Positions 25,725-35,016 of a stretch of DNA of 64,000 nt are shown piece after piece. Each line of letters begins with the position of its first letter. Position 1 is the stretch's first letter. The notes under the pieces are model-generated. The model was not told the origin of the DNA and did not search any database. It saw only the letters and a program-made list of their open reading frames with translations. The stretch is from positions 18,212-82,211 of the forward strand of contig OKRB01000105.1 of the NCBI GenBank assembly GCA_900290245.1, in the 5' to 3' direction. Source of the DNA: Candidatus Sulfuritelmatomonas gaucii (lineage in GTDB: Bacteria > Acidobacteriota > Terriglobia > Terriglobales > Acidobacteriaceae). Both the position numbers and the translations under genes were made by a program.

Positions 25725-27092
25725 ATGATAAACCGTACCTTGATGACGCGAAGATTCACGCAGGTGATGGCATGGACAGGGGTGGCTGTGCTGTGTGCTG
25801 TGGTCGCGGTTGCGCAGGACGCGAGCGCGCCTGCGGACCAATCTCAAGGGCAGCCTGCTGCGCAACAGGGGCCGCGCACAGATGGACAGGTCGAGATGGA
25901 CGTGGTGCACGCGCTTGACGCTTCGGCGGCGCTGAAGAACGATTTGATTACCGCGGCCACAATCCAGGGCGAAGTCACGCTTTCCGGAACAGTTTCGAGC
26001 GATGCATCAAAGCTGCTCGCCGAGTCGATTGTTTCGCACGTGAATGGCGTAACCAAGGTGCACAACAATCTACAGGTCGGAAATCCGAGCCAGGCGGCGC
26101 AGAACGCGCAGCCGGCGCCGGATATGCAGGCGCAGGACATGCCTGACAATCAGCAACCCGAGGCAACTCCGGGTTTGCCGCCGCCGGGTCCGTCTCCGGA
26201 CCAGAATCCGGCGCAAGGCCAGAGCCAGGCTCCCGCGCCTTACCCGCAGCAAGCACCGAATCCGCAGCAGGGTGGTTATCCGCAGCCACCGCCGGCGCGG
26301 CCGCAGTACCAGAGCCCGCAGTACTCGCAATATCCGCCGCAGTATCAGCGGGCGCCATCGGCGCCGAGTTATCAGCCTGCTTCAGGGCCTGTCACCATTC
26401 CGCAGGGGACGCTGCTTTATCTGCGGACCAGTGAGCCGGTCGACAGCAAGCGAGCGAAGGATGGCGAGCCGGTTCAATTCACGGTCATCCAGGACGTGAC
26501 TTCGGGGGGCGTGCTGGCGATTCCGCGCGGCGCCACGGTGCACGGCGTGGTGACGGATGCCAGGAATGTTGGCCAGGGCAAACTTGCCGGCAGCTCCGAG
26601 TTGGCGCTTACGCTCACATCGCTTGATTTGGGCGGACGCAGCTACCCGCTTTCCTCCGATGAGTTCAAAGTGAAGGGACCGAATAAAGCCGGCGAGACGG
26701 TAGGTAACGCTGTGGGCGCGGGCCTGATCGGCACCATCATCGGATGCGCGGTTGGCCGCGGCGCGGGATGCGCAATTGGCGCCGGGGCCGGCGTCGCAGC
26801 AGGCACGGCCGCTTCGGCTGCATCCTCCGGGCCGCGAGTCTGGATTCCCGCCGAGGCGCTGGTGAAGTTTCACGTCACTGCGCCGGTGACCGTCGATCCC
26901 GTGAACCCGCAGGAAGCAGCGCGGCTGGCCGAGGGTTTGTATCCGGGCGGTCCGAGCCTCTATCGGAGAGGGCCGTATGGGCCGCGCTACTATGCGGGCT
27001 ATGCGCCGTATCCATACGCGTATCCCTATGGGTATCCGCCCGTCTACTATCGGCCGTACTTCGTGGTTGGCGGGGCGTATTACTGGCGGTGA
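25725..27092 (+). CDS. BON-domain protein with proline-rich linker and glycine-zipper segment
   Basis: 455 residues. Signal peptide to about residue 30. A BON domain (about 50-125; VTLSGTVSSDASKLLAESIVSHVNGVTKVHNNLQV) may bind lipid or peptidoglycan surfaces. A Pro/Gln-rich linker spans about 128-225. A beta-rich domain (VTIPQGTLLYLRTSEPVDS) resembles the TrbI/VirB10-like pattern. A glycine-zipper at about 325-365 and a Tyr/Pro-rich end (PYPYAYPYGYPP) follow. Likely an envelope-integrity protein. A purine-rich AGGGGAG precedes ATG 25725. A short-unit array starts after the stop. Confidence 0.78.
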   Translation: MINRTLMTRRFTQVMAWTGVAVLCAVVAVAQDASAPADQSQGQPAAQQGPRTDGQVEMDVVHALDASAALKNDLITAATIQGEVTLSGTVSSDASKLLAESIVSHVNGVTKVHNNLQVGNPSQAAQNAQPAPDMQAQDMPDNQQPEATPGLPPPGPSPDQNPAQGQSQAPAPYPQQAPNPQQGGYPQPPPARPQYQSPQYSQYPPQYQRAPSAPSYQPASGPVTIPQGTLLYLRTSEPVDSKRAKDGEPVQFTVIQDVTSGGVLAIPRGATVHGVVTDARNVGQGKLAGSSELALTLTSLDLGGRSYPLSSDEFKVKGPNKAGETVGNAVGAGLIGTIIGCAVGRGAGCAIGAGAGVAAGTAASAASSGPRVWIPAEALVKFHVTAPVTVDPVNPQEAARLAEGLYPGGPSLYRRGPYGPRYYAGYAPYPYAYPYGYPPVYYRPYFVVGGAYYWR

Positions 27093-27097
27093 AAAAA

Positions 27098-27138
27098 GAC
27101 AGGGACCAAGGGAACAAGGGACAGAGAGAACAAGGGCA
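27098..27138. repeat. Short-unit array (GGGAACAA type)
   Basis: Units AGGGACCA, AGGGAACA, AGGGACAG and AGAACAAGGG follow the BON gene stop by 5 nt. Same family as 4998, 5971 and 33760. Confidence 0.6.
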
Positions 27139-27226
27139 AAGACATCAGGCATCCGCGTTGGCGGGTGCCCGTTTTCGTTGCGGCGAAGCGCTGTTCGCAT
27201 GCGCAAGAGCTCTGATTGCCGTCGGA

Positions 27227-27232
27227 TATAAT
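27227..27232 (+). promoter_or_regulatory. Consensus -10 box upstream of the PpiD-like gene
   Basis: TATAAT at 27227-27232, 122 bp before the start codon at 27354. No clear -35 at the standard distance (CAAGAG region). A leader of about 115 nt would result. Confidence 0.4.
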
Positions 27233-27353
27233 GGCTTAGTCGCATTGAGCGAGAATTGCGCATTCGCAGGCGGCCGAAACCCAGCAGAACCTTCGCTGAT
27301 GCCTACCGGTCGAGCCTGTCCACGCGTAGAGAGTTGAAGGCAAAAATCCATCC

Positions 27354-29327
27354 ATGATTCGTTTCCTGCAGACAGAAAACCGCATGGTCAAAGCGCTGAT
27401 TGTGGTGATCATCGGCGCCGCATCGGTCACCATGGTGCTCTACCTGATTCCCGGCCTCAGCGGCGTGGGCTCTTCGTCGCCTGACACGTATGCGGTGGTT
27501 TTTCCGCACTGGTACAGCCGAATCCTTTCGTCGGGTGTCGAAATCAAGCAGGCGCGCGTGGAGCAGATTGCACAGAGCGAGCTGCAACAGCGCAACCCGC
27601 AATATGCGAACAACCCTATGCTGCTGCAGTTTTTTGAGCAGCAGGTGGGCCAGCAACTGGTGCAGCAACAGGTGCTGCTCGAAGAAGCGCACCGGCTCGA
27701 CATCCAGGCGACCGACGACGACGTGCGCCAATATCTGCGCACCGGCCCGTCGGGCGAAGTCCTGTATCCCGAAGGAAAATTTATCGGCGAGGACGCTTAC
27801 CGGCAGTTGATCGACGACCGGCTGCACGAGTCGGTTACGGATTTTGAGCAATCCATCAAGGACGACATCACGATCCGGCGGCTGCAGGCCTTTATCACCG
27901 GCGGCGTGACGGTGAGCGACAAGGAAGTGCAGGATACCTACCGCAAGCAGAACATCAAGATCAAATTCGACTACGCCGTGATTTCTGCTGACGATGTGAG
28001 CAAGACGATCAATCCTTCCGACAGCGAGCTGGAGGCATTCTTCAAGAAGAATGCTGCGCGGTACGCCCAGGCGGTTCCGGAAGCGCGAACGATCAGCTAC
28101 TTCGCATTCACAGCAGACCAGATTCCGGGCGGAGTGCAGCAGCCGACGCAGCAGGCTATCCAGCAGTACTACAGGGAACATGTGATCGACTATTCGGTGC
28201 CCGAACAGGCCAAGTCGCGGCACATTCTGATCAGCTTGGCTGAGAACGCGGACGCAAAGACCGTTGCCGCGGCCAAAGCCAAAGCAGACCTGGTTCTCAA
28301 GCAGCTCAAGGCGGGCGGAAGCTGGACCGACCTGGCGAAGAAAGATTCGGATGATCCCGGCAGCAAGGACAGCGGCGGCGAGCTGGGTTTCGCCGAACGC
28401 GGCAAGATGGTGCCGTCGTTTGACAACGCGATCTTCACGCAGAAGATTGGCGACATCGAGATTGTGAGAAGCAACTTTGGTTTCCACATGGTGCAGGTGG
28501 AAGATCGGCAACCCGCGCACACGAAGGCGGTGAACGAAGTGCTGCCGGAAATTCAAGCGACGCTGGTTCGCCAGAACTCGGCAGACGCGCAGGCGAGATA
28601 TGCGCAGACACTTACCTCAGAAGCCATCAAGAATGGAATGGAGAAGACAGCGGCGGCGCACCACCTGCAACTGGTAACGACGCAGCCGGTGGCGCACGAC
28701 GGCGTAATTGCGGCTCTGCCTGACAGTACGCAGCTTCTCGCCAAGGCCTTTCAGGGCAAGCAGGGTGATCCGCCGCAATCCGCGCCTACGGGCGAGGGCT
28801 ACGCCATCTTCCAGGTGACCGGTATTACGCCGGCGCACGCGCCGACTTTTGCCGACTGGAAGACCCACGTGCTCGACGACTATCGCGAGGAGCAGCTACC
28901 CATGCTGATGAGCCAGAAGACCAAGGCGTTGGCCGACCAGGCCAAGGCGACCAACGACCTGGCCAAAGCCGCCAAGGCGGCGGGCGCAACGGTAAAGACC
29001 AGCGACCTGATCGGCGAGGCCGGGCAGGTGCCTGATTTTGGTGCAGTGGGCCAGGTGGCGCCGCAGCTCTTCGATATGAATGTGGGCGCGATCAGCGGGC
29101 CTATCGAGACAGGGCGTACCGGCGTGGTGGCGAAGATCGACGACAAGCAGCAGCCAACCGCCGATGAGATCGCGAAGAACGTTGACCAGACGCGCGACCA
29201 GCTCCTGGACCAGCGCCGCAATCAGGCCTTCAGCGTGTTCCTGAGCGGCGTGTGGGACAACTACAAGAAGCACAAACTAATCCAGATTAACAACAAGGCG
29301 CCGGGACAGCAGGCGCCGGGCATGTAA
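27354..29327 (+). CDS. PpiD/SurA-like periplasmic peptidyl-prolyl isomerase, membrane anchored
   Basis: 657 residues. One membrane helix at about 12-34 (VKALIVVIIGAASVTMVLYLI) and a SurA_N-type chaperone region (about 60-190) rich in Gln. Parvulin domain at about 282-385 with SRHILISLAE, SKDSGGELGFAERGKMVPSFDNAIF and FGFHMVQVEDRQP. A C-terminal chaperone-like part follows. This is the PpiD plan: folding helper for proteins leaving the Sec translocon. Full length. A rho-independent terminator candidate follows at 29353-29383. Confidence 0.9.
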   Translation: MIRFLQTENRMVKALIVVIIGAASVTMVLYLIPGLSGVGSSSPDTYAVVFPHWYSRILSSGVEIKQARVEQIAQSELQQRNPQYANNPMLLQFFEQQVGQQLVQQQVLLEEAHRLDIQATDDDVRQYLRTGPSGEVLYPEGKFIGEDAYRQLIDDRLHESVTDFEQSIKDDITIRRLQAFITGGVTVSDKEVQDTYRKQNIKIKFDYAVISADDVSKTINPSDSELEAFFKKNAARYAQAVPEARTISYFAFTADQIPGGVQQPTQQAIQQYYREHVIDYSVPEQAKSRHILISLAENADAKTVAAAKAKADLVLKQLKAGGSWTDLAKKDSDDPGSKDSGGELGFAERGKMVPSFDNAIFTQKIGDIEIVRSNFGFHMVQVEDRQPAHTKAVNEVLPEIQATLVRQNSADAQARYAQTLTSEAIKNGMEKTAAAHHLQLVTTQPVAHDGVIAALPDSTQLLAKAFQGKQGDPPQSAPTGEGYAIFQVTGITPAHAPTFADWKTHVLDDYREEQLPMLMSQKTKALADQAKATNDLAKAAKAAGATVKTSDLIGEAGQVPDFGAVGQVAPQLFDMNVGAISGPIETGRTGVVAKIDDKQQPTADEIAKNVDQTRDQLLDQRRNQAFSVFLSGVWDNYKKHKLIQINNKAPGQQAPGM

Positions 29328-29352
29328 GCGCGGATCATGCTTCGAACAAAAG

Positions 29353-29383
29353 GCCTGCAGCCTTGACGGTTGCGGGCGTTTTT
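29353..29383 (+). terminator. Rho-independent terminator candidate after the PpiD-like gene
   Basis: GCCTGCA (29353-29359) and TGCGGGC (29371-29377) pair with one G-T wobble, followed by G and five T (29379-29383). It lies 26 nt after the stop, within the gap to the convergent GH2 gene. Confidence 0.6.
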
Positions 29384-29403
29384 GCGTTGGCGTCTGCCTG
29401 CGA

Positions 29404-32136
29404 TTACGGCAAGGTGGAAGCGGCGAAGGGCAGCCCTGTCGTTGGCGAGCGGACGGGTTGCGCTTCCATGTTGGGCGCTACGGATGCGCCCGGAAACGAA
29501 GCCGGCGTTACCGATACATTCCATCCGTCGACCATGATGAGCGCGTCTTGACTCGAGGAATCCGGGCCGTGAAAATCGCTGGCCGCGGCTTCGATGATGA
29601 TGGTCTTTGTTTCATCGGAAACCAGTGAGACATAGTTGTCGCTGTAGAAAGCCGGCAGAACCCGCTCGCCCGATTTGCGGCGGAGCTGTATGTGCGCCAT
29701 CAGGGCAATATTTTTCGTGGGATTGTGGAGCGTGACTTGCAGACGACGCTGCCCCGGTGGATTGTCGGCGAGTTCTTCCACCTTCGCATCCAGCGTGACC
29801 ATCGGCATCTGGTTCAGAGCAGCAAGGTCATCGGGATTGCTGGGCGCGGCGCGCCAGTAGAAGTTGCTCGAGATCAGTTTTCCCGCGGCGTCGCGCAGGT
29901 CCAGCTTGATGAAGTGAACGGCTGAAAGATTCGCTGGAAAATCGATCGGGCCAATATCCGTGGCTGCGTCGGGCGTGGCGGTGAGCCTGGTTTCGTGCTG
30001 GTACACGAGCGAGCCGTCGAGGTTGTAAACCGCGATGTGCGCGGCCAAATCGGCGACCGGCTCGGGCTTGTTGTTGATCACCTGCACTTCGCCGTCGGCC
30101 TGGTTGAACTGGATGTGCACCATCTCTGACGCGTGCATGACGGCGAAGTACGAAGACATGGGTTCTAGGTCGTAGTCGTAGATCTGCCAGACAAAGCTCG
30201 GCTGCGCTGGATCGCTCATCCACGTAATGACGGCCGTTGTGGGATGGAAGAGCTGGGCGTTGCGTCCCTCGTACATGGCGCGGAAGGCTTCGTAGTTCAT
30301 CAGCTGCGCCTTGCGCACAAAGTCGGCGAGGTTGGCGACGTTGCCGTAGCGGCCGGCGAGAATCAAGGGGTAGAGATCGCCGTGCTGGTTTCCTTTGGCG
30401 AGGTCGTGAGCGGCCCAATCGTCGTTGATGGTCTCCCAATCTTTCTTGGGCATCATGGCGTGGATCGATTCCAGCGTCGGGACCGAAACGCTGCCCGTCT
30501 CCGTCTTGAAGTAATCGTCAGTGATGGTGTAGAACGCGCGCGGCGCCCGCCAATAATACGGGCCATGCGAACGCACGCCGCGGCCGCGGGTCGAGCTGGG
30601 CTGGTAGAGGCGCACGGGATCAAGGTCGGCGAGCAGCGTCTTCAGGGGTGCGTCAATCTCGGGAGGCGGATCGCCCTCATTGCGCGCGCACCACAGGATG
30701 ATGGAAGGATGATTGCGGAAGCGGAGGACCTTGTCGCGCACGTTGGCAAGGTAAGTCGGGATGTCGGTGGGATCGGGGCCATCGAGGGGATTGGGCTGGA
30801 AGAACTCATCCCACACAAGGATTCCGTACTTGTCGCATAGCTCGTAAAAATCTTCACCCGTGCTTTGGCCCACCCAGTTGCGAATCAGATTGAGGTTGGC
30901 CAATTTGTGCAGGCGGATCTCCGTGTCAAGCCGTTCGCGTGGGATCCGCTTCATGGCCTCGTCGAGTCCCCAGTCGCCGCCGCGAATGAAGATGGGCACG
31001 TCGTTGACAGAAATCGTGAGCGTGTCTGTGCCGGGCACCGAGTAGGTGATTTTGCGGACGCCGAAGTCCAAATCCTGCGCGTCAGAAACATCGCTGCCGG
31101 TTTTGAATTCGAGATGCAGGTGATAAAGATTCGGTTCCCCGTATCCATTGGGCCACCAGAGCCGCGGATGCTCCATGTGCAGCGCGGGCGTGTTTTTGGC
31201 ATCGAAAGTGATTTGCTGCGTCGAGTGCGCGGCAAGTTCCATCTGTCGCTCGAACGAAATGCTCTCGATGGTTCCGCGCACCACGCCTTGGACCGGCTTG
31301 TCGCTTACATTTTCAACAGTGGCCTGCACGGAGACGTCGGACGAATCGGTCTTCGGCAGCGGCAGATCGGTGGTCACGTACGGATCTTTCAGGACAACCG
31401 GACCGGTGGCAGAGAGATAGACCTTTTGCCAGATGCCGGAATCGCGATCGTGAACGGCGTCAAGCCAATCCCAGCCAAGCGTGCTAAGAAACGTGGGTCC
31501 GTCGATCGCGCTGATGCCTCCGTTCTGGCCGACGCCATCGCGCAGTGTGTGCTCATGCGGAACTCCGGGGTGCGGCTCTGGCGTGACGAGTACGGCAATC
31601 ACCGCATCATGACCCGGCTTGACCTGTGAAGTGATATCGAAATTGCCGCGGATGAAGGCTCCGCGAATGCTGCCCATCTTTGCGCCGTTTACCCAAACGT
31701 CCGCGGAGTAGTTGATTCCGTCAAAGTTGAGCCAGACGTGACGGTCTTTGTACGACTTCGGAACGCGGATCAGGGTTCGATACCAGTAGGACGTGTGAAC
31801 CAGGCTCTCGGGGATGATGTCGGTGCGATCGTTCTCGCCATAGAGCGGCTCGGGATAGACGTGGTTGTTGACAAGAGTGGTGAGCACGGTGCCTGGAACC
31901 GTGGCAGCGTACCAGCCGGTCGAGTTGAACCCTGCTGCGGACACTTGCGCCGCGGGTTCCGGCACCTTGGCCACATCCTGCAACTGCCAGCCGGAAGCGA
32001 GGGTTAACGGCTGCGGGAAAGCGGCCGCCTCGGCAGGAAGGGCTGCGAAGAGGGCGAGCAAAAGCGACAAGGCAGTGAGGACGAAGAAGAAGAGAGTACG
32101 GCCCGTTGGTTTGATCAATGCGCGATCCCCGATCAT
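29404..32136 (-). CDS. GH2 family glycosidase (beta-mannosidase / exo-beta-glucosaminidase type), secreted
   Basis: 910 residues from ATG 32136. Signal segment ending PAEAAAF. A jelly-roll domain (TLASGWQLQDV..., WVNGAKMGSIRGAF), two immunoglobulin-like domains and a TIM barrel follow. Acid/base Glu487 in CARNEGD and probable nucleophile Glu556 in VPTLES fit the subgroup containing exo-beta-D-glucosaminidase and endo-beta-mannosidase rather than lacZ. Substrate could be chitosan-like, mannan or N-glycan core. TTG 32163 is a poor alternative start. Divergent from malQ with about 104 bp between starts. Confidence 0.88.
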   Translation of the reverse strand: MIGDRALIKPTGRTLFFFVLTALSLLLALFAALPAEAAAFPQPLTLASGWQLQDVAKVPEPAAQVSAAGFNSTGWYAATVPGTVLTTLVNNHVYPEPLYGENDRTDIIPESLVHTSYWYRTLIRVPKSYKDRHVWLNFDGINYSADVWVNGAKMGSIRGAFIRGNFDITSQVKPGHDAVIAVLVTPEPHPGVPHEHTLRDGVGQNGGISAIDGPTFLSTLGWDWLDAVHDRDSGIWQKVYLSATGPVVLKDPYVTTDLPLPKTDSSDVSVQATVENVSDKPVQGVVRGTIESISFERQMELAAHSTQQITFDAKNTPALHMEHPRLWWPNGYGEPNLYHLHLEFKTGSDVSDAQDLDFGVRKITYSVPGTDTLTISVNDVPIFIRGGDWGLDEAMKRIPRERLDTEIRLHKLANLNLIRNWVGQSTGEDFYELCDKYGILVWDEFFQPNPLDGPDPTDIPTYLANVRDKVLRFRNHPSIILWCARNEGDPPPEIDAPLKTLLADLDPVRLYQPSSTRGRGVRSHGPYYWRAPRAFYTITDDYFKTETGSVSVPTLESIHAMMPKKDWETINDDWAAHDLAKGNQHGDLYPLILAGRYGNVANLADFVRKAQLMNYEAFRAMYEGRNAQLFHPTTAVITWMSDPAQPSFVWQIYDYDLEPMSSYFAVMHASEMVHIQFNQADGEVQVINNKPEPVADLAAHIAVYNLDGSLVYQHETRLTATPDAATDIGPIDFPANLSAVHFIKLDLRDAAGKLISSNFYWRAAPSNPDDLAALNQMPMVTLDAKVEELADNPPGQRRLQVTLHNPTKNIALMAHIQLRRKSGERVLPAFYSDNYVSLVSDETKTIIIEAAASDFHGPDSSSQDALIMVDGWNVSVTPASFPGASVAPNMEAQPVRSPTTGLPFAASTLP

Positions 32137-32240
32137 TCTTAATGAGTTTTGCTGTGCGCTCAAGAGGATACACGGTTTATCGTCTCAAAGGAAACATGCG
32201 GACGCTCGCGAGCGCGGGCGCATCTGATAAAAGGGACAAC

Positions 32241-33785
32241 ATGGAATTGCAACGCTCGGCTGGAGTTCTGCTGCATGTAAGTTCGCTGCCCTCTTACGGA
32301 GGGATCGGCAACCTGGGGCCTGCCGCGCACGAGTTTGTGGATTTTCTGGCCAAGGGGAAGCAGCATGTGTGGCAGGTTTTGCCGCTTTGTCCTACCGGCT
32401 ACGGCAACTCGCCTTACGCCGGCTCGTCGGCTTTTGCCGGTAATCCGTCGCTCATCAGCCTGGAGTTCCTCAGCGATTGGGGTTGGATCGACGGGGAGCG
32501 CATTGGAGAGTTGCCGGGCCGTTCGGGCGTTGTCAACTTTCAGGAGGTTGAAGACCGCAAACTGCCATTGCTCTACGAGGCTGCGGGCAAGTTTCTCGAT
32601 CACGGGCTCAATGATGGTGCGCTCGCCGATCAGTGGAAGGATTTTGAGGAGTTTTGCAACGGCCAGGCGGCTTGGCTGAACGACTACGCGCTCTATGCCG
32701 TGCTGCGCCGCAAGTTCAAGACGGGCGCGTGGACAGAGTGGCCTGAGCCTTTGCGCCGCCGGGATCCGCAGGCATTGGCGCAATTGGGGGCAGAACACGA
32801 GCGCGAGCTCGCCCTGGAGCGCGTACTGCAGTTTGCTTTCCAGGAGCAATGGCACCAGCTTCGCGAAGCGGCAGAGGAAAGCGGCATCAGAATGCTGGGC
32901 GATGTGGCGATCTTCGTCAACATGGATTCCGCAGACGTGTGGGTTCACCCCGATCTTTTTGAACTCGATGAGGAGCTGAAGCCGATCCGCATTGCGGGCG
33001 TTCCGCCGGACTATTTCTCGGCGACCGGCCAGCGGTGGGGGAACCCGCTCTATCGCTGGGACGTGCTCGCAGCGCACGAATTCGACTGGTGGATCGATCG
33101 CGTTCGCCGGGCCATCGAACTTTACGACATTGTGCGGCTCGACCATTTTCGCGGCTTCGAAGCGTATTGGGCTATCCCGGCGAAGGAAGAGACAGCGGTG
33201 AACGGCGAATGGGTGAAGGCACCGGGCCTCGAGCTGTTTCGCGCCATCGAGCGGGCGCTTGGTCCGGTCCCGTTTGTCGCTGAGGATCTCGGCTTGATCA
33301 CACTTGAAGTCGAAGCGCTGCGCAAGGAACTCGGGATGCCGGGCATGAAGGTGCTGCAATTCGGCTTCAGCAACAAGGGCGCACACACGCACTTGCCGTA
33401 CCGTTTCTTGCCCGGCACCGTGGCCTACACCGGTACGCACGATAACGACACGACGCAAGGCTGGTGGAACTCGGCGAGCGAAGCGGAGCGCGCAGCGGTG
33501 GAGGCTCTTCTTGGGCCGGTGGGCGATCGCCCCGCGTGGCCGCTGATTCGCGCAACGCAGGGAAGTATCGCCGAGATGGCCATCGTTCCCGCGCAGGACC
33601 TGCTGGAGCTCGGTTCCGAAGCGCGCATGAACACACCCGCCGTGGCGACAGACAACTGGAGCTGGCGCGCGCCCGAGGGTTGTTGGACGGAAGAGCTGGC
33701 GAAGAGGCTCGCGGCGCTGGCGGGGGTCACGGATCGGGAGAACGATCCAATCGAAAAGCAGGGAGCGAGGGAGCAAGGCAGCTAG
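32241..33785 (+). CDS. malQ: 4-alpha-glucanotransferase (amylomaltase, GH77)
   Basis: 514 residues. Transfers maltooligosaccharide units in glycogen and maltodextrin metabolism; cytoplasmic. All GH77 marks are present: N-terminal GVLLHVSSLPS, YGNSPYAGSSAFAGNP, nucleophile Asp301 in VRLDHFRGF, acid/base Glu348 in VAEDLG, and Asp401 in GTHDNDTT. Start ATG 32241 has AAGGGA 6 nt upstream; the frame is open further upstream to 32118 without family-like residues. The last nine residues (KQGAREQGS) and the stop are encoded by a GGGAGCGAGGGAGCAAGG array, so the C-terminus was extended or reset by repeat sequence. Confidence 0.95.
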   Translation: MELQRSAGVLLHVSSLPSYGGIGNLGPAAHEFVDFLAKGKQHVWQVLPLCPTGYGNSPYAGSSAFAGNPSLISLEFLSDWGWIDGERIGELPGRSGVVNFQEVEDRKLPLLYEAAGKFLDHGLNDGALADQWKDFEEFCNGQAAWLNDYALYAVLRRKFKTGAWTEWPEPLRRRDPQALAQLGAEHERELALERVLQFAFQEQWHQLREAAEESGIRMLGDVAIFVNMDSADVWVHPDLFELDEELKPIRIAGVPPDYFSATGQRWGNPLYRWDVLAAHEFDWWIDRVRRAIELYDIVRLDHFRGFEAYWAIPAKEETAVNGEWVKAPGLELFRAIERALGPVPFVAEDLGLITLEVEALRKELGMPGMKVLQFGFSNKGAHTHLPYRFLPGTVAYTGTHDNDTTQGWWNSASEAERAAVEALLGPVGDRPAWPLIRATQGSIAEMAIVPAQDLLELGSEARMNTPAVATDNWSWRAPEGCWTEELAKRLAALAGVTDRENDPIEKQGAREQGS

Positions 33786-33886
33786 AGAGCGAGAATGCAC
33801 GCGCGTTCGCCGCTTTCAGAAAAATGGAGCGTGCGCGTATCGCCTTTAGTGGGAATTGCGGCGATTTCCTTGCTCCCTTGCTCCCT
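33760..33886. repeat. Inverted pair of short-unit arrays between malQ and the PPC gene
   Basis: 33760-33778 (AGGGAGCGAGGGAGCAAGG) and 33868-33886 are reverse complements at 18 of 19 positions, 89 nt apart, between convergent genes. The left arm overlaps the malQ stop. Probable two-way terminator or mRNA-end structure. Confidence 0.7.
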
Positions 33887-33897
33887 TGCGCCCGGTT

Positions 33898-34446
33898 TTA
33901 CCGGTACGTGGAATCGTCGAAGCGGCTCATGTCGATCTTGTCGTCGAGCACGCCGAGGGTGATGACGGCAAAGGTAAAGACCTGCGTGTCGGGCTCGAGG
34001 TGACCGCCGAAGGAATGTTCCGCATTCGCGAGCGTAATGTGTGGGTGCACCCGGCCGTCCATCACCATGCCGCTCATGCCAATGATGTCGGCGGGCGCGG
34101 TGGGATTCTTGATGAACATATCTTTGGACGGCAGGTCGCGATTCGACACCTGGTGAACCTGGTAGCCGCGCACCGATCCGAAACCGGAGAGAATGACGGC
34201 ATTCTTGATCTTTTCCTGCGCGATCATCTGCTTGAGCCCGGCCAGCAGGTCGGTGCCGAATTTGAAGCGCAGCACGACGATGCGATCGAGGTGCCCGCTG
34301 ACGGCAAACACGTCGGGCACCGCAGGACTGTTGGGTTTGTTATCGATCGCCGGATTTCCCGTGGCATGGCTAGTCTCGTGGCGCGTCTCCTGCGCCGGCA
34401 GGGCCAGGCACCCTACAAGCAGTGCAACAGCAAACAGCTTTTTCAT
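33898..34446 (-). CDS. Exported PPC/DUF296 domain protein
   Basis: 182 residues. Signal peptide at 1-18 (LFAVALLVGCLALPAQ), then a PPC/DUF296 domain from about 45: RIVVLRFKFGTDLLAGLKQMI, NAVILSGFGSVRG, GRVHPHITLANAEHSFGGHLEPDTQVFTF, the last holding the conserved His residues that bind metal in relatives. PPC domains occur with AT-hooks in plant nuclear proteins and as cytosolic stand-alone proteins in bacteria. A signal peptide on this domain argues against DNA binding here; a periplasmic metal- or small-molecule role is more likely. Confidence 0.82.
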   Translation of the reverse strand: MKKLFAVALLVGCLALPAQETRHETSHATGNPAIDNKPNSPAVPDVFAVSGHLDRIVVLRFKFGTDLLAGLKQMIAQEKIKNAVILSGFGSVRGYQVHQVSNRDLPSKDMFIKNPTAPADIIGMSGMVMDGRVHPHITLANAEHSFGGHLEPDTQVFTFAVITLGVLDDKIDMSRFDDSTYR

Positions 34447-34511
34447 TTGGATTCCCCCTGGCCGCGAGAGCGTGTTCCGCGCAAGTGAAGATTTCCCTTC
34501 GCTCCGCGTTC

Positions 34512-34540
34512 TCCCTGACCCCTGATCGCTGACCCCTGAT
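34512..34540. repeat. Short-unit array (CCCTGACCCCTGAT type)
   Basis: Two near-identical CTGACCCCTGAT units just after the ssb stop (minus-strand sense ATCAGGGGTCAG). Same family as the array behind pyrH. Confidence 0.55.
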
Positions 34541-34548
34541 GCTTGTCG

Positions 34549-35016
34549 TCAGAACGGTATATCGTCGTCAGAAATCTCGGCCGCCTGCGCGTAATCATCC
34601 TGGCCGGCGGGTGGGCGCTGGTCTTCATTGACCGCTGCGTTGGCCGGGCTGGGGCGGTTGAATGCGCCGCCGTCGTCACGGCCCGAGAGCAGCGAAAGCT
34701 CGTTGACGATAATCTCGGTGCGATACACTTTGCGTCCCGCATATTCTTTATCGTCCCAGTTGCGGGTTGTGAGCCGGCCTTCGACAAACAGCTTCGAGCC
34801 CTTTTTCACGTAATCGCGGACGATCTCCGCCAGGCGCCCGTAGACGACAATGTTGTGCCACTCGGTGCGGTCCTGCCAGTTGCCCTGGCCGTCTTTAGAG
34901 CGCTCACTGGTGGCCAGCCCAAATGAGGCCACCATGGTGCCGCCGCCCGTGGAGCGAATTTCGGGATCCTTGCCGACATTACCCAAAAGAAAAACTCGGT
35001 TTACGCTCTTTGCCAT
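34549..35016 (-). CDS. ssb: Single-stranded DNA-binding protein
   Basis: 155 residues from ATG 35016 (MAKSVNRVFLLGNVGKDPEIRST) with AAGGAG 9 nt upstream. OB fold through about residue 110, with ASFGLATSE, WHNIVVYGRLAEI and VEGRLTTRNW. A disordered linker follows, then the acidic tip DDDIPF that recruits replication and repair partners. Tetrameric, cytoplasmic. An in-frame start at 35043 would add 9 residues and lacks a Shine-Dalgarno. No replication genes adjoin. Confidence 0.95.
   Translation of the reverse strand: MAKSVNRVFLLGNVGKDPEIRSTGGGTMVASFGLATSERSKDGQGNWQDRTEWHNIVVYGRLAEIVRDYVKKGSKLFVEGRLTTRNWDDKEYAGRKVYRTEIIVNELSLLSGRDDGGAFNRPSPANAAVNEDQRPPAGQDDYAQAAEISDDDIPF

Noticed and set aside
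32160-33800. 546-residue minus-strand frame opposite malQ
   Set aside because: Arg/Leu-rich shadow of the malQ codons with no domain.
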